A DNA stretch of 64,000 nucleotides from an uncultured Acidimicrobiales bacterium (GCA_937934655.1 CALGZB010000016.1:1-64000), one strand, 5' to 3'; numbered from the stretch's first letter, positions 1-10,676 are shown. Program-made: numbers and translations. The notes: generated by a model from the letters alone, not told the origin.

Positions 1-1
1 C

Positions 2-280
2 TGGGACCAGGGCACCGAAATGGCGGCTCACGCCGATCTCGCTGCCGCCGCGAACATCGACGTCTTTTTCTGTGACCCGGCGTCTCCGTGGCAACGCGGC
101 ACCAACGAAAACTGGAACGGTCTCGCCCGGCAATACTTTCCCAAAGGCACCGATCTATCGGTCCACACCCAAGCCGACCTTGACGCAGCCGCACACTCGC
201 TCAACACCCGACCCCGCGAAACCCTCGACTGGGACAACCCAGCGATACGATTCAACCAACTCGTCGCGACCACCAACTGA
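2..280 (+). CDS. IS30-family transposase, C-terminal part (truncated by window start)
   Basis: Open frame from base 2 reads [10 protein letters not shown]...[35 protein letters not shown]...[11 protein letters not shown], typical of the IS30 DDE integrase core C-terminus. Confidence 0.9.
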   Translation, partial: WDQGTEMAAHADLAAAANIDVFFCDPASPWQRGTNENWNGLARQYFPKGTDLSVHTQADLDAAAHSLNTRPRETLDWDNPAIRFNQLVATTN

Positions 281-282
281 AA

Positions 283-320
283 CCACCCTGGCACCGAATG
301 GGGGGTTTGGTGCCAGGTGG
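283..320. repeat. Inverted repeat just downstream of the IS30 transposase (candidate right terminal inverted repeat)
   Basis: ccaccctggcacc (283-295) pairs with ggtgccaggtgg (309-320), one bulged base. Confidence 0.55.
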
Positions 321-335
321 ACGCGTCCGGTGGTG

Positions 336-1208
336 TTAGTCGAGGTTGGCTCCGGCTACGTGAAGCGCTTGTTTGACGACGGAAATTGTCATGGGAGCGG
401 ATCCGAACTGCTCGCCATCGGCCCACAGTCCAGTTGCGCCGCCCTTCACGGTTACTTCGCTGCCCGAGAACACCTTGGTTCGGTGGTTGGTGAGGAAACT
501 CTGGTCAGGAACCGAGTCGTAGAAGGTGATCAGTTCACGTCGAGTGAGCGGGCCGATCGCCACGATATCGAGCAACCCGTTGGTGGGGTCTGCGGCCGGA
601 CAAATCGGCGTACCCGAACCAAAGAAACGGGTGTTGCCGATGGCCAAGAACGTGTTCTCGAGCTCATGGCGAACGCCGTCGACGTCCAACTCCAGCGGAA
701 CCGTCTTCAAGGCCGGAAGCGCCAAGCCGGTGGCGACCACATATCGTCGCCCATCGCGAGGCCAAGGGAGGCGGTTAGCGACCTGGTTCGTCGTTACCGA
801 AAAGCCCTGCGTGATGATTGAAGCCGCCCACCGGCCCGAACTGCGCATGGCATCGATGGGTTGTGCCTCGCCGAGCGCCGCGGAGGTTGCCGCAGCGAGG
901 TCGGTGGAGATCCCGAGACCGCGAGCAAAGTCGTTTCCGGTGCCGGCGGGAACGATCCCGAGAACCACCGAAGTCTGGGCGACATGTTGCAATGCCATGT
1001 TGATCAGGCCGTCGCCCCCGACGACGATGAGCCGGTCGATTCCTGCACCCACCGCACGGGCAACGGCTGCCCTGGTGTCGTCGGGGTCGCTCTGACAAAT
1101 GATCTCGGGGTCGAGGCCTTCGGAACGAACCTGCCGCTCGACCGCCGCCAAGTGTTTGAGCGCGTCGCCTCGGCCGGCCGCTGGGTTCACCAGAAGGGCT
1201 AGTCGCAT
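336..1208 (-). CDS. Diacylglycerol kinase / YegS-BmrU-like lipid kinase
   Basis: N-terminus LALLVNPAAGRG, VVGGDGLINMAL, GIVPAGTGNDFARGLGI motifs of the DAGK catalytic domain. Confidence 0.9.
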   Translation of the reverse strand: MRLALLVNPAAGRGDALKHLAAVERQVRSEGLDPEIICQSDPDDTRAAVARAVGAGIDRLIVVGGDGLINMALQHVAQTSVVLGIVPAGTGNDFARGLGISTDLAAATSAALGEAQPIDAMRSSGRWAASIITQGFSVTTNQVANRLPWPRDGRRYVVATGLALPALKTVPLELDVDGVRHELENTFLAIGNTRFFGSGTPICPAADPTNGLLDIVAIGPLTRRELITFYDSVPDQSFLTNHRTKVFSGSEVTVKGGATGLWADGEQFGSAPMTISVVKQALHVAGANLD

Positions 1209-1219
1209 GAAAGCCAGCC

Positions 1220-2386
1220 CTAGAACGTCGGAACTGGAACGGGCTCGCCGGTGGCTGGAGGATCGTTGCGCGGTCCGCCCGTCTCGCGGTAAAGCGCCGC
1301 TGCCCCGGCAGTCTGGATCGTCGCAACGATCGAGCTGGTCAGCACGTTGATGAGCACGAGGCTGATTGCTAACGCCGCAGGCTTGGTAACGAGTTCGACG
1401 ATGGCAAAGGAATCTGGGGCCCGTTGCTCATCGAGGATGTCCTGAGCCAAGCCCTCATTGATGCCTGGCCCGAGGGTGAGGTTCAGCGGGAAAGAGAATG
1501 CTTGGCTGCCGATGAACACGGCAATGCTGAGTAACACAAGAACACAAAGGCGGCCGAAGACCCCGGCAAATCGGCCGTCGCTGACCGACGAGCTTGCCGA
1601 TAGAAGGTTGGTGCGTGGTGGTGCCACAGCGGCGGCAACGGTGAAGAAGCTCAACTTGACCCACAAGAAGAGGGCCAGCGGAATCCAAAGGAAGCCGACG
1701 ACAGCGAGCCCTGCGGGTCCAACGACCGATCCCACAGCCAGAGAAACGCCGTAGGCGACGGCGAGGACGATGAGGGTCCCGATGGCGTACAGCAGGAAGC
1801 GGGGGAGTCCGCGAAGCCCGGAGCGTAGCGAGACGGCCCACGTCGGCTTGTTCTCGTCGAGGGCCCCATGAAGTTGGTGAGCAACCGCCAAGTGGAACAC
1901 GGCAACGGCAAGCAACCACCAGAATCCTGCGAGGACCATCGGCAGGACGTAATTGGTCGTAAGCCCAGTAACCGAGGCGCAGCCAGCCTCGGGGGCATCA
2001 TCAAACAGAAGACACCCGAGATTGTTAACCCGCGCATTTCGAACGCTGAGCCACGCAAACACTGCAGTGAGAAGTGCACTGGGGAGCACGGTAAGCATCA
2101 TGATCGGAAAGACGTGTCCGGCCCGACCAATCGCGGTGCGAAACACCGTGCCAACCCACTCGGTGACCTCGGAGAGGCCGCTCCCCGTCGAGGTCGCTCC
2201 TGGTTGGCCGAACGACTGCGCCGCATCTTGGCCGGGTGTGGACCGAACCGTGCTCGCCGTCCATACGGAACCGTCCCACCAGCGCTGAGCGCCAGGCTCC
2301 CAGGGGTCGTCGTACCAGCCAGGGGGCGTCGCCGAAGGCGGACTTGTTGGCGGCTCGTTTGATCCCGGGGCGGAGAAGTCGTTCAT
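1220..2386 (-). CDS. DUF2510-domain multi-pass membrane protein
   Basis: PPGWYDDPWEPGAQRWWDGSVWT matches DUF2510; several hydrophobic helices. Start placed at the internal ATG (MNDFSAPG). Confidence 0.75.
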   Translation of the reverse strand: MNDFSAPGSNEPPTSPPSATPPGWYDDPWEPGAQRWWDGSVWTASTVRSTPGQDAAQSFGQPGATSTGSGLSEVTEWVGTVFRTAIGRAGHVFPIMMLTVLPSALLTAVFAWLSVRNARVNNLGCLLFDDAPEAGCASVTGLTTNYVLPMVLAGFWWLLAVAVFHLAVAHQLHGALDENKPTWAVSLRSGLRGLPRFLLYAIGTLIVLAVAYGVSLAVGSVVGPAGLAVVGFLWIPLALFLWVKLSFFTVAAAVAPPRTNLLSASSSVSDGRFAGVFGRLCVLVLLSIAVFIGSQAFSFPLNLTLGPGINEGLAQDILDEQRAPDSFAIVELVTKPAALAISLVLINVLTSSIVATIQTAGAAALYRETGGPRNDPPATGEPVPVPTF

Positions 2387-2397
2387 CGTGACGTGGT

Positions 2398-3297
<900 letters not shown>

Positions 3298-3367
3298 CGG
3301 TGCGGAGCTTACGATCCCGTCCGGCGCTCCGCACTGTTCAGCCCACGGTCAGCACGCGGTCTGCCGC

Positions 3368-4489
3368 CTATTGGCGAAGATGCGGTGAGCAGTGCCCGAC
3401 GAGATCCCAACGTTCGGCTGCACGAACCGACCGGTCAAGAAATGCCCGGAACCGTGCCTGGAGTCGTGCGCCGGCTTCGCCTTCGGCGTCGGCCGCTCCG
3501 ACGTTCGGTACCGGTTGGCAGGCCGCCGGGTACAGGGTGCCCCATGCCAACTCCTCGACGACCTCGTCGTAGCTCCAGCTCGGGCCGCCGGACGCCTCGA
3601 GCGTTGCGCGGTACAAGTCGATGAGCTCGGATTCGCGTGCGACCGTTTCGTCGCATTCACTGGTGGCGAGTAGCCACGCGAGGTCGACGCCGGGAAAACT
3701 CCGCAGGCAAGTTTGCCAATCGAGAACCACCGTCTCGGTGGGGGTGTGGATCATGTTGTCGAGTTCAAAGTCGACGTGGGTGAAGGTCCACGGTCGGGCG
3801 CTGTATTGATCGAGCCAAAACTCGGTGTCGTTAATCCAGCTGGCGCTGCAAAATTCGGCGAGCGCTGGCGAGTACACGTCGGGTTCGGCGGCTTGGAACG
3901 TGGCCCACGATTCCTGGGTGATCGGTATGCCCAGCTTGAGCGATTCGGTTTGCCAGTCGAGCATCCAATCGATGTTGAGAAGCCGGTCACTCATCCAGAA
4001 CTGGCCGTGCATCGTGGCCATCTTGTTGACGAGTTCGACCATCGTTTCGAAGGTGGGGGCGTCGAAGATGTTGCCGTCGGTTCCGTCGATGCGTTCGATG
4101 AGAAGCATGTGGGCCGATTTGTCGTCGGATTCGGCGTTGACGAAACACGTCGGGACCCGCATCGGCACCTCGGTAGCCAGGTCGCGGTAGAACCCGGCTT
4201 CGCGGATGTAGTTCTGCATGACCGAGTTGTAGAGCTGGGCCATCGGCTCATCGAGCGGGCATTTGGCCACCATCGAGGTTGGAAGGTCGGTGTCGCCGTC
4301 CCAAGCGATGTCGACGATTCCGACTTCGCCGAGGGCGCCAACGATGCCGGGCATCGACGAGGTCGTGACCTTGCTGACGCCGGGGTGGACGATGTCTTCC
4401 GCCTCCAGGGCCCCATTGAGCCACTCTGCGGTGATTGCTGAAACCGAAGATGGAATCGTCATGACGGGACCTGCCTTCTCCGGCGACAC
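3368..4489 (-). CDS. Phosphotransferase (ecdysteroid-kinase/APH-like)
   Basis: Kinase-fold motifs THVDFELDNM (HxDxxxxN) and VVLDWQ; overall EcKinase/APH-like. Confidence 0.75.
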   Translation of the reverse strand: MSPEKAGPVMTIPSSVSAITAEWLNGALEAEDIVHPGVSKVTTSSMPGIVGALGEVGIVDIAWDGDTDLPTSMVAKCPLDEPMAQLYNSVMQNYIREAGFYRDLATEVPMRVPTCFVNAESDDKSAHMLLIERIDGTDGNIFDAPTFETMVELVNKMATMHGQFWMSDRLLNIDWMLDWQTESLKLGIPITQESWATFQAAEPDVYSPALAEFCSASWINDTEFWLDQYSARPWTFTHVDFELDNMIHTPTETVVLDWQTCLRSFPGVDLAWLLATSECDETVARESELIDLYRATLEASGGPSWSYDEVVEELAWGTLYPAACQPVPNVGAADAEGEAGARLQARFRAFLDRSVRAAERWDLVGHCSPHLRQ

Positions 4490-4573
4490 CGGAATCGATT
4501 CGAGAGCTGGATTGTAGTGACCGTCGCCACAGTCTCAAAGAAGATCCAAAAGATGCATTGAAAAGGCCGACCC

Positions 4574-5638
4574 TTACAGCAGCGTCGCGCCTAGCCCCGG
4601 CTCGGGTAATGTCGAGAGCATCCCGTCGATAAGGGCAAAGCCACCGCTTGCGACATCGCGAGCAAGGTCGAGGCTGCCGTCGAGATCGAGGTACCGGGTG
4701 GCCGGTGATGCGAGGGCCGCGTGGAGTGCTGCCGCGATGCTCACCACGCTTTCGTCCATGCATCCCCACATGAGGTCGGTGCCAGTTGCGTCGGCGACGT
4801 CGGCGATATCGAGCGCCGGTCCGATTCCCCCGCACTTCATGAGCTTGATGTTGAAGATCCCAACGAGTGCTGGGGGCCCAGCTAGACGGTGGGCATCGCT
4901 TGGAGAGTGCAGCGATTCGTCGGCGGCGATGAGGCGACGGTCGTCGTCGCCGAGGCGGAGAAGGTCCTCGTCGCGATCGTCGGGAAGTGGTTGTTCGACA
5001 AACTCGATATCGAGTGGTTCGGTCTCGACCAGGAACCTGGCGAGGTCATCGATGGAGTAGCCCTGGTTTGGGTCGACTCGAATGGTTGGGTCGGGACCGA
5101 TTCGGGAGCGGAGTTGCTCGAGTCGATCCAGGTCGTCGTCGATGGACTTCCCGAGTTTTACCTTGAGCGAGCGAAACCCCCGCCCCATGTACTCGTCGGC
5201 CTCGGCAAGGACTTCTTCGGCGGACTCTTTGATGCCAATCGTGACCGAGGTCGGCAGCGAGGTGTGGCTCCTGCCCAGCAGGTCGACCAACGGGATGCCG
5301 GCGGCCTTTGCCACTGCGTCGTGGAGCGCAATGTCGAGTGCAGCGCGCGCTGCCGGGGCATCTGGATACGCGGTTTGGATACGGCTTCCGGTTTCGGTGA
5401 GGTCGATGCTGAGTCCGACGAGGTCGGTAGCCGCCTCAGCGAGCGCTGCCATGGCGGTGTCGTCGGTTTCGCCGGTGATGAGCGGGGCGGTGGACCCCGT
5501 ACCGAGCCCAACCACGCCAGCGTCGGTGTGGATCTCGACAACGTGGTTCGAAACGGCCGAAATGGTGTTGAACGCAATCGTGTAGGGGCGGGCAAGTTCC
5601 ATGTCGATGAGCTGATGGGTGACTTTGGTGATCTTCAT
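4574..5638 (-). CDS. dgcA: Enolase-superfamily epimerase/racemase (dipeptide-epimerase type; candidate N-acetyl-glutamate racemase DgcA)
   Basis: SLKVKLG, IRVDPNQGY, FVEQPLP, IAADES, NIKLMKCGG motifs; stop lies 2 bp from the DUF1611 gene start-side neighbour's stop, i.e. tightly linked to 5641-6738. Confidence 0.75.
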   Translation of the reverse strand: MKITKVTHQLIDMELARPYTIAFNTISAVSNHVVEIHTDAGVVGLGTGSTAPLITGETDDTAMAALAEAATDLVGLSIDLTETGSRIQTAYPDAPAARAALDIALHDAVAKAAGIPLVDLLGRSHTSLPTSVTIGIKESAEEVLAEADEYMGRGFRSLKVKLGKSIDDDLDRLEQLRSRIGPDPTIRVDPNQGYSIDDLARFLVETEPLDIEFVEQPLPDDRDEDLLRLGDDDRRLIAADESLHSPSDAHRLAGPPALVGIFNIKLMKCGGIGPALDIADVADATGTDLMWGCMDESVVSIAAALHAALASPATRYLDLDGSLDLARDVASGGFALIDGMLSTLPEPGLGATLL

Positions 5639-5640
5639 GG

Positions 5641-6738
5641 TTATTCCTGGGGAGTCTGGGCGGCGATATAGGCGTGAATCGGGTCGATGAGATCGCTGAC
5701 CCCTTCGAGAAGGGGAGCGACGACCGGAATGTCGAGTGAGCTTCGGAGAGCGTCGCGTTCGGCGACCAGTTGAGCCGTGGTGAGGTTCTCGCCGTTCAGA
5801 CAGACGCCAAGCACCTCACTTCCGTACATCGAGATCAAGGCGATTTCGTCGGCGACGGGCGGAATGCGTTTGTCGATCGCTTCGCAGCCATCGAACCAGA
5901 TGCGGCCGGGGGAGTGCTGGAGAATGGCGCCTTTGGCATCGCCGGACAGGAGGAGTTCGGAGCCGCATGGGCCTGACGGGTTTCGGAGCGACGATTGGCC
6001 CTCCAACAAAATGAGGTCCGGCTGCTCGGCGTTCCAACATTCCACGATGGCATGTTCGAGTTCGCCACTGACAAAGTCGTTGGGCACCGAATCGAGGACG
6101 AAACCGTAGGTGGCGCCTTGGAGCCAGCCCGTTTGTCCGGTGGCGATAAGCGCCGAATGGGTTCCGGCCTCTTGTAGAGCATGATGAAGAAAGCGGGTGG
6201 TGGTTCGTTTGCCGACCGCGCAATCGGTGCCGAGCACTGCGAGGCGGGGAGCGGTGACCGTATCGATTTCGCCGGTCCAGAAGTGAAGTTCAGATGGCGG
6301 TTTGGGTTTGCGAAGGTCGAGAAGTTCGAGGTCGCGTTCTGCGGCGAGCTCGACGAGCAGGGGTACCTCGGAGAGGTAGTCGTGAACGCCGGCGGCAACG
6401 GACATGTCATGGCGGAGCGCATCGGCAGCAGCCTCGATGAGCTGTTTCGACAGTTGGCCGCCGTGGGTGGCGACACCGATAATGGCCCACGTAGGGGTCT
6501 TCGCTCCGGCTGCGATGAGCCCGGCTAACTCGTCGAGCGATTCCAGGATTGGGATGTCGCGGTGGATCCCGTCGAGGACCTCTCCGGCGTCCTTTCCGGC
6601 GTTGTTGTGGTCGGCAACCGCAACGATTTCGAAGCGCTCCGAGTCTCGGATGAGACCATGAGCGACCTTCGAGTACGGCTCGTGAAGGCGGCCACCTGTG
6701 AGTAGGACTGCCCCAGGTCGATCGTCGGTAATCATCAT
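5641..6738 (-). CDS. dgcN: DUF1611-domain protein (candidate D-glutamate N-acetyltransferase DgcN)
   Basis: LLTGGRLHEPYSKVAHGLIR...LAVLGTDCAVGKRTTTRFL...IATGQTGWLQG...LEGQSSLRNPSGPCGSELL: DUF1611 N-terminal Rossmann and C-terminal P-loop signatures. Confidence 0.75.
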   Translation of the reverse strand: MMITDDRPGAVLLTGGRLHEPYSKVAHGLIRDSERFEIVAVADHNNAGKDAGEVLDGIHRDIPILESLDELAGLIAAGAKTPTWAIIGVATHGGQLSKQLIEAAADALRHDMSVAAGVHDYLSEVPLLVELAAERDLELLDLRKPKPPSELHFWTGEIDTVTAPRLAVLGTDCAVGKRTTTRFLHHALQEAGTHSALIATGQTGWLQGATYGFVLDSVPNDFVSGELEHAIVECWNAEQPDLILLEGQSSLRNPSGPCGSELLLSGDAKGAILQHSPGRIWFDGCEAIDKRIPPVADEIALISMYGSEVLGVCLNGENLTTAQLVAERDALRSSLDIPVVAPLLEGVSDLIDPIHAYIAAQTPQE

Positions 6739-7009
6739 GTTTCGTACCCTATGGCACCGCCGGGCGCTGGAGTCACATCTCGGGCGGCACTTTGGCCCGC
6801 ACGTGGCCGGCAGTTTGGCCCGGCAGTATGGCCGGCAGTGCGGCTAACCGTGCGGTTGGTGTTGCGGTTGGTGGTGTGGCTAATGTTGCTGAAGTTTCTC
6901 TTGGTGAACCTGCCTACTGATGTTGCTAATGTTACAAATGTTGCGAAAGTTGCTGCTGTAACCCGTTGTGACGCATGTCTTTGCTGCGGATTTTGTCATT
7001 GATGTAATC

Positions 7010-7024
7010 CAAACGTAACGTTTG
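7010..7024. promoter_or_regulatory. 15-bp perfect palindrome upstream of M23 gene
   Basis: caaacgt-a-acgtttg, 6 bp upstream of the ATG at 7031. Confidence 0.35.
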
Positions 7025-7030
7025 AGTGTC

Positions 7031-7939
7031 ATGCAAGAATTACAACGTCCTTCAGCAGGGTCCAGCACCGCTCGATGGGGTACCGAACTTCGCGAAGCAG
7101 AGTTCCGCGACGTCGCTCGTCGGCGCGTCGGATTCGTCGCGGTCTTCGTCCTTACGGTCATTCTCTTCTTGGGTCTTCTCGGACCGAACGAAGCCTCTGC
7201 ACAAAGCGGCGGCGGCGAGCCCGGCGGACCTATCGATCTCACTGGGGTCGATCTCAGCGGCGTCGATACATCTGGCCCAGCGGGGGCGGCGATCGAACTG
7301 GTGCAGCTGCGCATCGATCTCGTCGCAAGCGAAATGATCGAGTTCGAAGGACTCGCCCAAGGGGCGGTCGATGCATCCGCACGAGGCGACCTCGATCCGG
7401 AGAAGGCAAACGAAGTCTTCATCACCGCACTCGCTCACACCCGTGATGCAGATGAGGAAATCCGTCGACTCAACAGCATGGTGAACGCTGGGGTTCCGTG
7501 GGGCCTCGACGTGGCCGTCTTCCCAGTTGGCGAGGTGAGCGAATTCATCGACAGCTGGGGATTCTCCCGATCCGGTGGACGCCGCCATAAGGGAACCGAC
7601 ATCCTCGCTCCTCGCGGCGCCGATCTTTACGCAATCGAAGGCGGGATCATCGAGCGTCAGGGCGACAGCCAACTCGGTGGACTCTCGGTCTACCTGCTCG
7701 GCGACTCCGGCGCCCGCTACTACTACACCCACCTGGACGAGCTCGGCCCCCAGGTGAAGGGCGAACGAGTCACCGCAGGTGACGTCGTCGGCGCAGTTGG
7801 CGACTCGGGGAATGCGCGCGGCACTCCACACCTTCACTTCCAATGGGCACCCGATGGAAAAGCCGGTTGGGAAAACCCGTACCCACTACTCGAAGCGCTC
7901 TGGGAAGCCGAAAACGGCTCGCCACCGCCCGTTCGTTAA
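7031..7939 (+). CDS. M23-family peptidoglycan endopeptidase
   Basis: RRHKGTDILAPRGADLYAIEGGII ... TPHLHFQW (HxxxD and HxH Zn motifs); N-terminal TM segment. Confidence 0.85.
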   Translation: MQELQRPSAGSSTARWGTELREAEFRDVARRRVGFVAVFVLTVILFLGLLGPNEASAQSGGGEPGGPIDLTGVDLSGVDTSGPAGAAIELVQLRIDLVASEMIEFEGLAQGAVDASARGDLDPEKANEVFITALAHTRDADEEIRRLNSMVNAGVPWGLDVAVFPVGEVSEFIDSWGFSRSGGRRHKGTDILAPRGADLYAIEGGIIERQGDSQLGGLSVYLLGDSGARYYYTHLDELGPQVKGERVTAGDVVGAVGDSGNARGTPHLHFQWAPDGKAGWENPYPLLEALWEAENGSPPPVR

Positions 7940-7942
7940 GGA

Positions 7943-9211
7943 CTAGCGAAACCGTTGAAGAGCTTCTTGGGCCCCGTCTGCCATCACCAGAACCGCGGCC
8001 GAACCGCGGGTTGCATTGGCAACGGGAAGCTCAACGGTCTCCGGCGTTGTGGCGCTCATCAGGCGACCAAAGTCCACGGCTTCTCGGAAACTCAGCGTTT
8101 CGTCGATGCGAATATCGCCGGTGATCGATCCGGCAATGCTGTTGAGCTTGAGCGGGTCGCGAACCCCCGACATCTTCGACAGGGTGGCCCGCAGGAAGAT
8201 CTGTTGGCGTTCAATGCGGCCCAAGTCGCCGGTGCCGTCGACCTTGGGTTGGCCGTCGATCACCTCGGTGTACGCACGGGACCGGACGTAAGCAAGCGCC
8301 TGGACGCCATCGAGCGTGGTGGTTCCGGGCTGGCTTACGTCGAGCCCAGACTTTCGGTCATAGGTGACGTGATCGAACGTGATATCGATCCCGCCCACTG
8401 CATCGACAAGGTTCTTGAAGCCGGCGAAGTCGACTTCGGCGTAGTGGTGAACCGGAACACCCAAGGCGTCTTGGACCGTGTTGATCAACCGTTCCGGGCC
8501 GCCCTGGATCGCTGTGTTAATGCGTTGCTCGCCACCAGTTCCCGAAATGGGGACCCAGAGGTCTCTGGGGAGCGGAAGCATGAGGTTTCCGTCGTCCTTC
8601 ACCCGAACGAGGATAACGGTGTCGGTGCGTTCGCCGCCCACGTCGCCGATTGCGCCCGCATCGGGGGAGTCGGGGTCGATGTTCTCGCGGGAGTCAGACC
8701 CGACCACCAGAAAGTTGATGCCGTCAGAGCCAAGCCCGCCGACGCCGCCGCTCGACGGGTCGGTCAGTGCCTGCTCCACCGGAACCCGGTCGATCGACGA
8801 GAAGTTTCGAGTGAGATACAAAAGTTCGGCCACGATGCCAATGAGCAACACCAGAACGCCGATGAGGATCCATCGCCCGTAACGTCGCTTCCGGCGAGGT
8901 TTGGCCGGTGCGTGTCCCGGAGGGTCGTATCGGTGGGGATCTGCGCTTCCAGCGAGGCCGGGTTCATCCTGGGGTGCAGGGACCGAAAAGGATCGATTGT
9001 CACGACCGCCGCTCGTATCGGTGGATTCCGCTCTGACCTCGTAATCCTCGTAATCCTCGTAATCCTCGGAGAGGTGAGCGTCGGAGTCGTCGAAGACCGA
9101 GGCGCCAGCGGGCGGGTCGTAATCGGAGGCTCGCGGACGAGTGGTTCGGTCGGTTCGATTGTGCGTGGTGGGCCGCTCGCGACGTTCCGGGCCTTGGTTG
9201 TCGCCTGTCAT
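7943..9211 (-). CDS. LytR-CpsA-Psr (LCP) family protein
   Basis: FLVVGSDSRENID, GERTDTVILVRV, LPRDLWVPI, INTAIQGGPERLINTV, AYVRSRAYTE; cytoplasmic acidic N-terminus and single TM. Confidence 0.9.
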   Translation of the reverse strand: MTGDNQGPERRERPTTHNRTDRTTRPRASDYDPPAGASVFDDSDAHLSEDYEDYEDYEVRAESTDTSGGRDNRSFSVPAPQDEPGLAGSADPHRYDPPGHAPAKPRRKRRYGRWILIGVLVLLIGIVAELLYLTRNFSSIDRVPVEQALTDPSSGGVGGLGSDGINFLVVGSDSRENIDPDSPDAGAIGDVGGERTDTVILVRVKDDGNLMLPLPRDLWVPISGTGGEQRINTAIQGGPERLINTVQDALGVPVHHYAEVDFAGFKNLVDAVGGIDITFDHVTYDRKSGLDVSQPGTTTLDGVQALAYVRSRAYTEVIDGQPKVDGTGDLGRIERQQIFLRATLSKMSGVRDPLKLNSIAGSITGDIRIDETLSFREAVDFGRLMSATTPETVELPVANATRGSAAVLVMADGAQEALQRFR

Positions 9212-9294
9212 GCATTCCTTTACCGCCAAATCGGCGGTAGATTAGTCAACTGCGGGCGGAGCCACATTTCGGCAACCGCATTTGGGACATCATT

Positions 9295-10470
9295 GTGCCT
9301 GTCATTCTGAACAATTCCGTCGCGCGGCGCTTGATCGTCGTGGTGATGAGCATGCTGTTGCTCCTCACGTCTTCTGCCGTCGCGTCCGACGAGGGCGAAC
9401 TGAAGACCGAAATCGAACAGGCAAAAGCGGCGAAGGAAGCCGCCCGAGCAGAAGCAGCCGATGCCGCAGCACAGGTCGATGTCGCGCAGGCCGAGGCCCA
9501 AGAAGTGCAGGATGCGCTCGATGCCATCACCGAAGCCGTCGATTCGCAAGAAGCTCATGTCGCACGGGTAAAGCTGGAGTTGGCCAACGCCCGCCAGTTC
9601 GTGAAGGAGAACAAGGTCCGCCAGGAGCTCATCTCGAGCACGATCGACGAGGCGGCGCTCAACGCGAAGCGATTTGCTGTCGACGCGTATATGGGGACCA
9701 GCGATCCCAAAGAGGTCTGGCTCGAGAACTCCGACCTCTCACAGTCGGTTCGCAAGGTCAGCTACCTCGACGTGGTCAACCAAGACCGCGGCGACAGCTT
9801 CGATGATCTTCGACAACTGCGAGCCGATCAAGACGACGCCACCCAGGCCGCTAAATTGGCCCGGGCCGAGGTAAAAACGCTTTCCGAAGAGGTCGAGGCC
9901 GAACTCCAACTGCTCGAAGAGCGACAAGCCGTCCAGGCAGAGCTGCGTATCGCTGCGCAGGCCCGACTCGACGAATGGATCGCCAAACAAGCCGACCACC
10001 TCGAGGATGAAGAAGAGTTCGAGGCCATCATTCGCAAGAAAGAAGCTGAACTCGACGAACTTTTGAACCCGCCCGCTCGTAACGGCTGGGTTCGCCCCAC
10101 CGCCGGCAAGGTCGGCTCGGGCTTTGGTCTTCGCCGGCACCCGATCCTTGGGTACAGCCGAATGCATAACGGCGTCGATATGAGTGGCGGCCATGGCGCC
10201 GCTATCGTCGCTGCGGCCAACGGTGAAGTGATTCACGCTGGCTGGTACGGCGGTTGTGGCTACACCGTCGTCATCGCCCACGGCGGAGGGCTTACCTCCC
10301 GCTATTGCCACCAAGGCGAAGGCGCTATCCAGGTGAGCGTAGGCGAGCGAGTTACCGCAGGTGTTCGAATCGGAAGCGTTGGAAGTACTGGCCTGTCGAC
10401 CGGCCCGCACTTGCACTTCGAGATCCGCATCAACGGCACCGCAGTAAACCCGCTCGACTACATCCCGTAG
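9295..10470 (+). CDS. Coiled-coil plus M23 peptidase (EnvC/NlpD-like)
   Basis: Signal-like N-terminus, long coiled coil, then YSRMHNGVDMSGGHGAAI...STGPHLHFEIRINGTAVNPLDYI. Confidence 0.9.
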   Translation: MPVILNNSVARRLIVVVMSMLLLLTSSAVASDEGELKTEIEQAKAAKEAARAEAADAAAQVDVAQAEAQEVQDALDAITEAVDSQEAHVARVKLELANARQFVKENKVRQELISSTIDEAALNAKRFAVDAYMGTSDPKEVWLENSDLSQSVRKVSYLDVVNQDRGDSFDDLRQLRADQDDATQAAKLARAEVKTLSEEVEAELQLLEERQAVQAELRIAAQARLDEWIAKQADHLEDEEEFEAIIRKKEAELDELLNPPARNGWVRPTAGKVGSGFGLRRHPILGYSRMHNGVDMSGGHGAAIVAAANGEVIHAGWYGGCGYTVVIAHGGGLTSRYCHQGEGAIQVSVGERVTAGVRIGSVGSTGLSTGPHLHFEIRINGTAVNPLDYIP

Positions 10471-10676
10471 GCCGCCTCGTCACATATCGCCTGCTCAGCG
10501 AGCGGCGGTACCGGTTGTTGGCTCCGCGGATAGCGACATTTGCGTTGGGTGTGTTAACAATGTTGCTGTTGTAAAACGTGCGGACGTTAGTGGGCCGATC
10601 GGCTCAAATCGCGGATCGCACTGGAATTTCATGGGTTCGTGCGCCAACATTGGGGCCCGGCATCTATTTGGGAGTG

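Noticed and set aside
72-821. 249-aa plus-strand ORF overlapping the IS30 end and lipid kinase
   Set aside because: Out-of-frame shadow; the minus-strand lipid kinase is well supported.
7955-9310. Long plus-strand ORF of 451 aa opposite the LCP gene
   Set aside because: Shadow ORF in high-GC DNA; the minus strand encodes a clear LCP protein.
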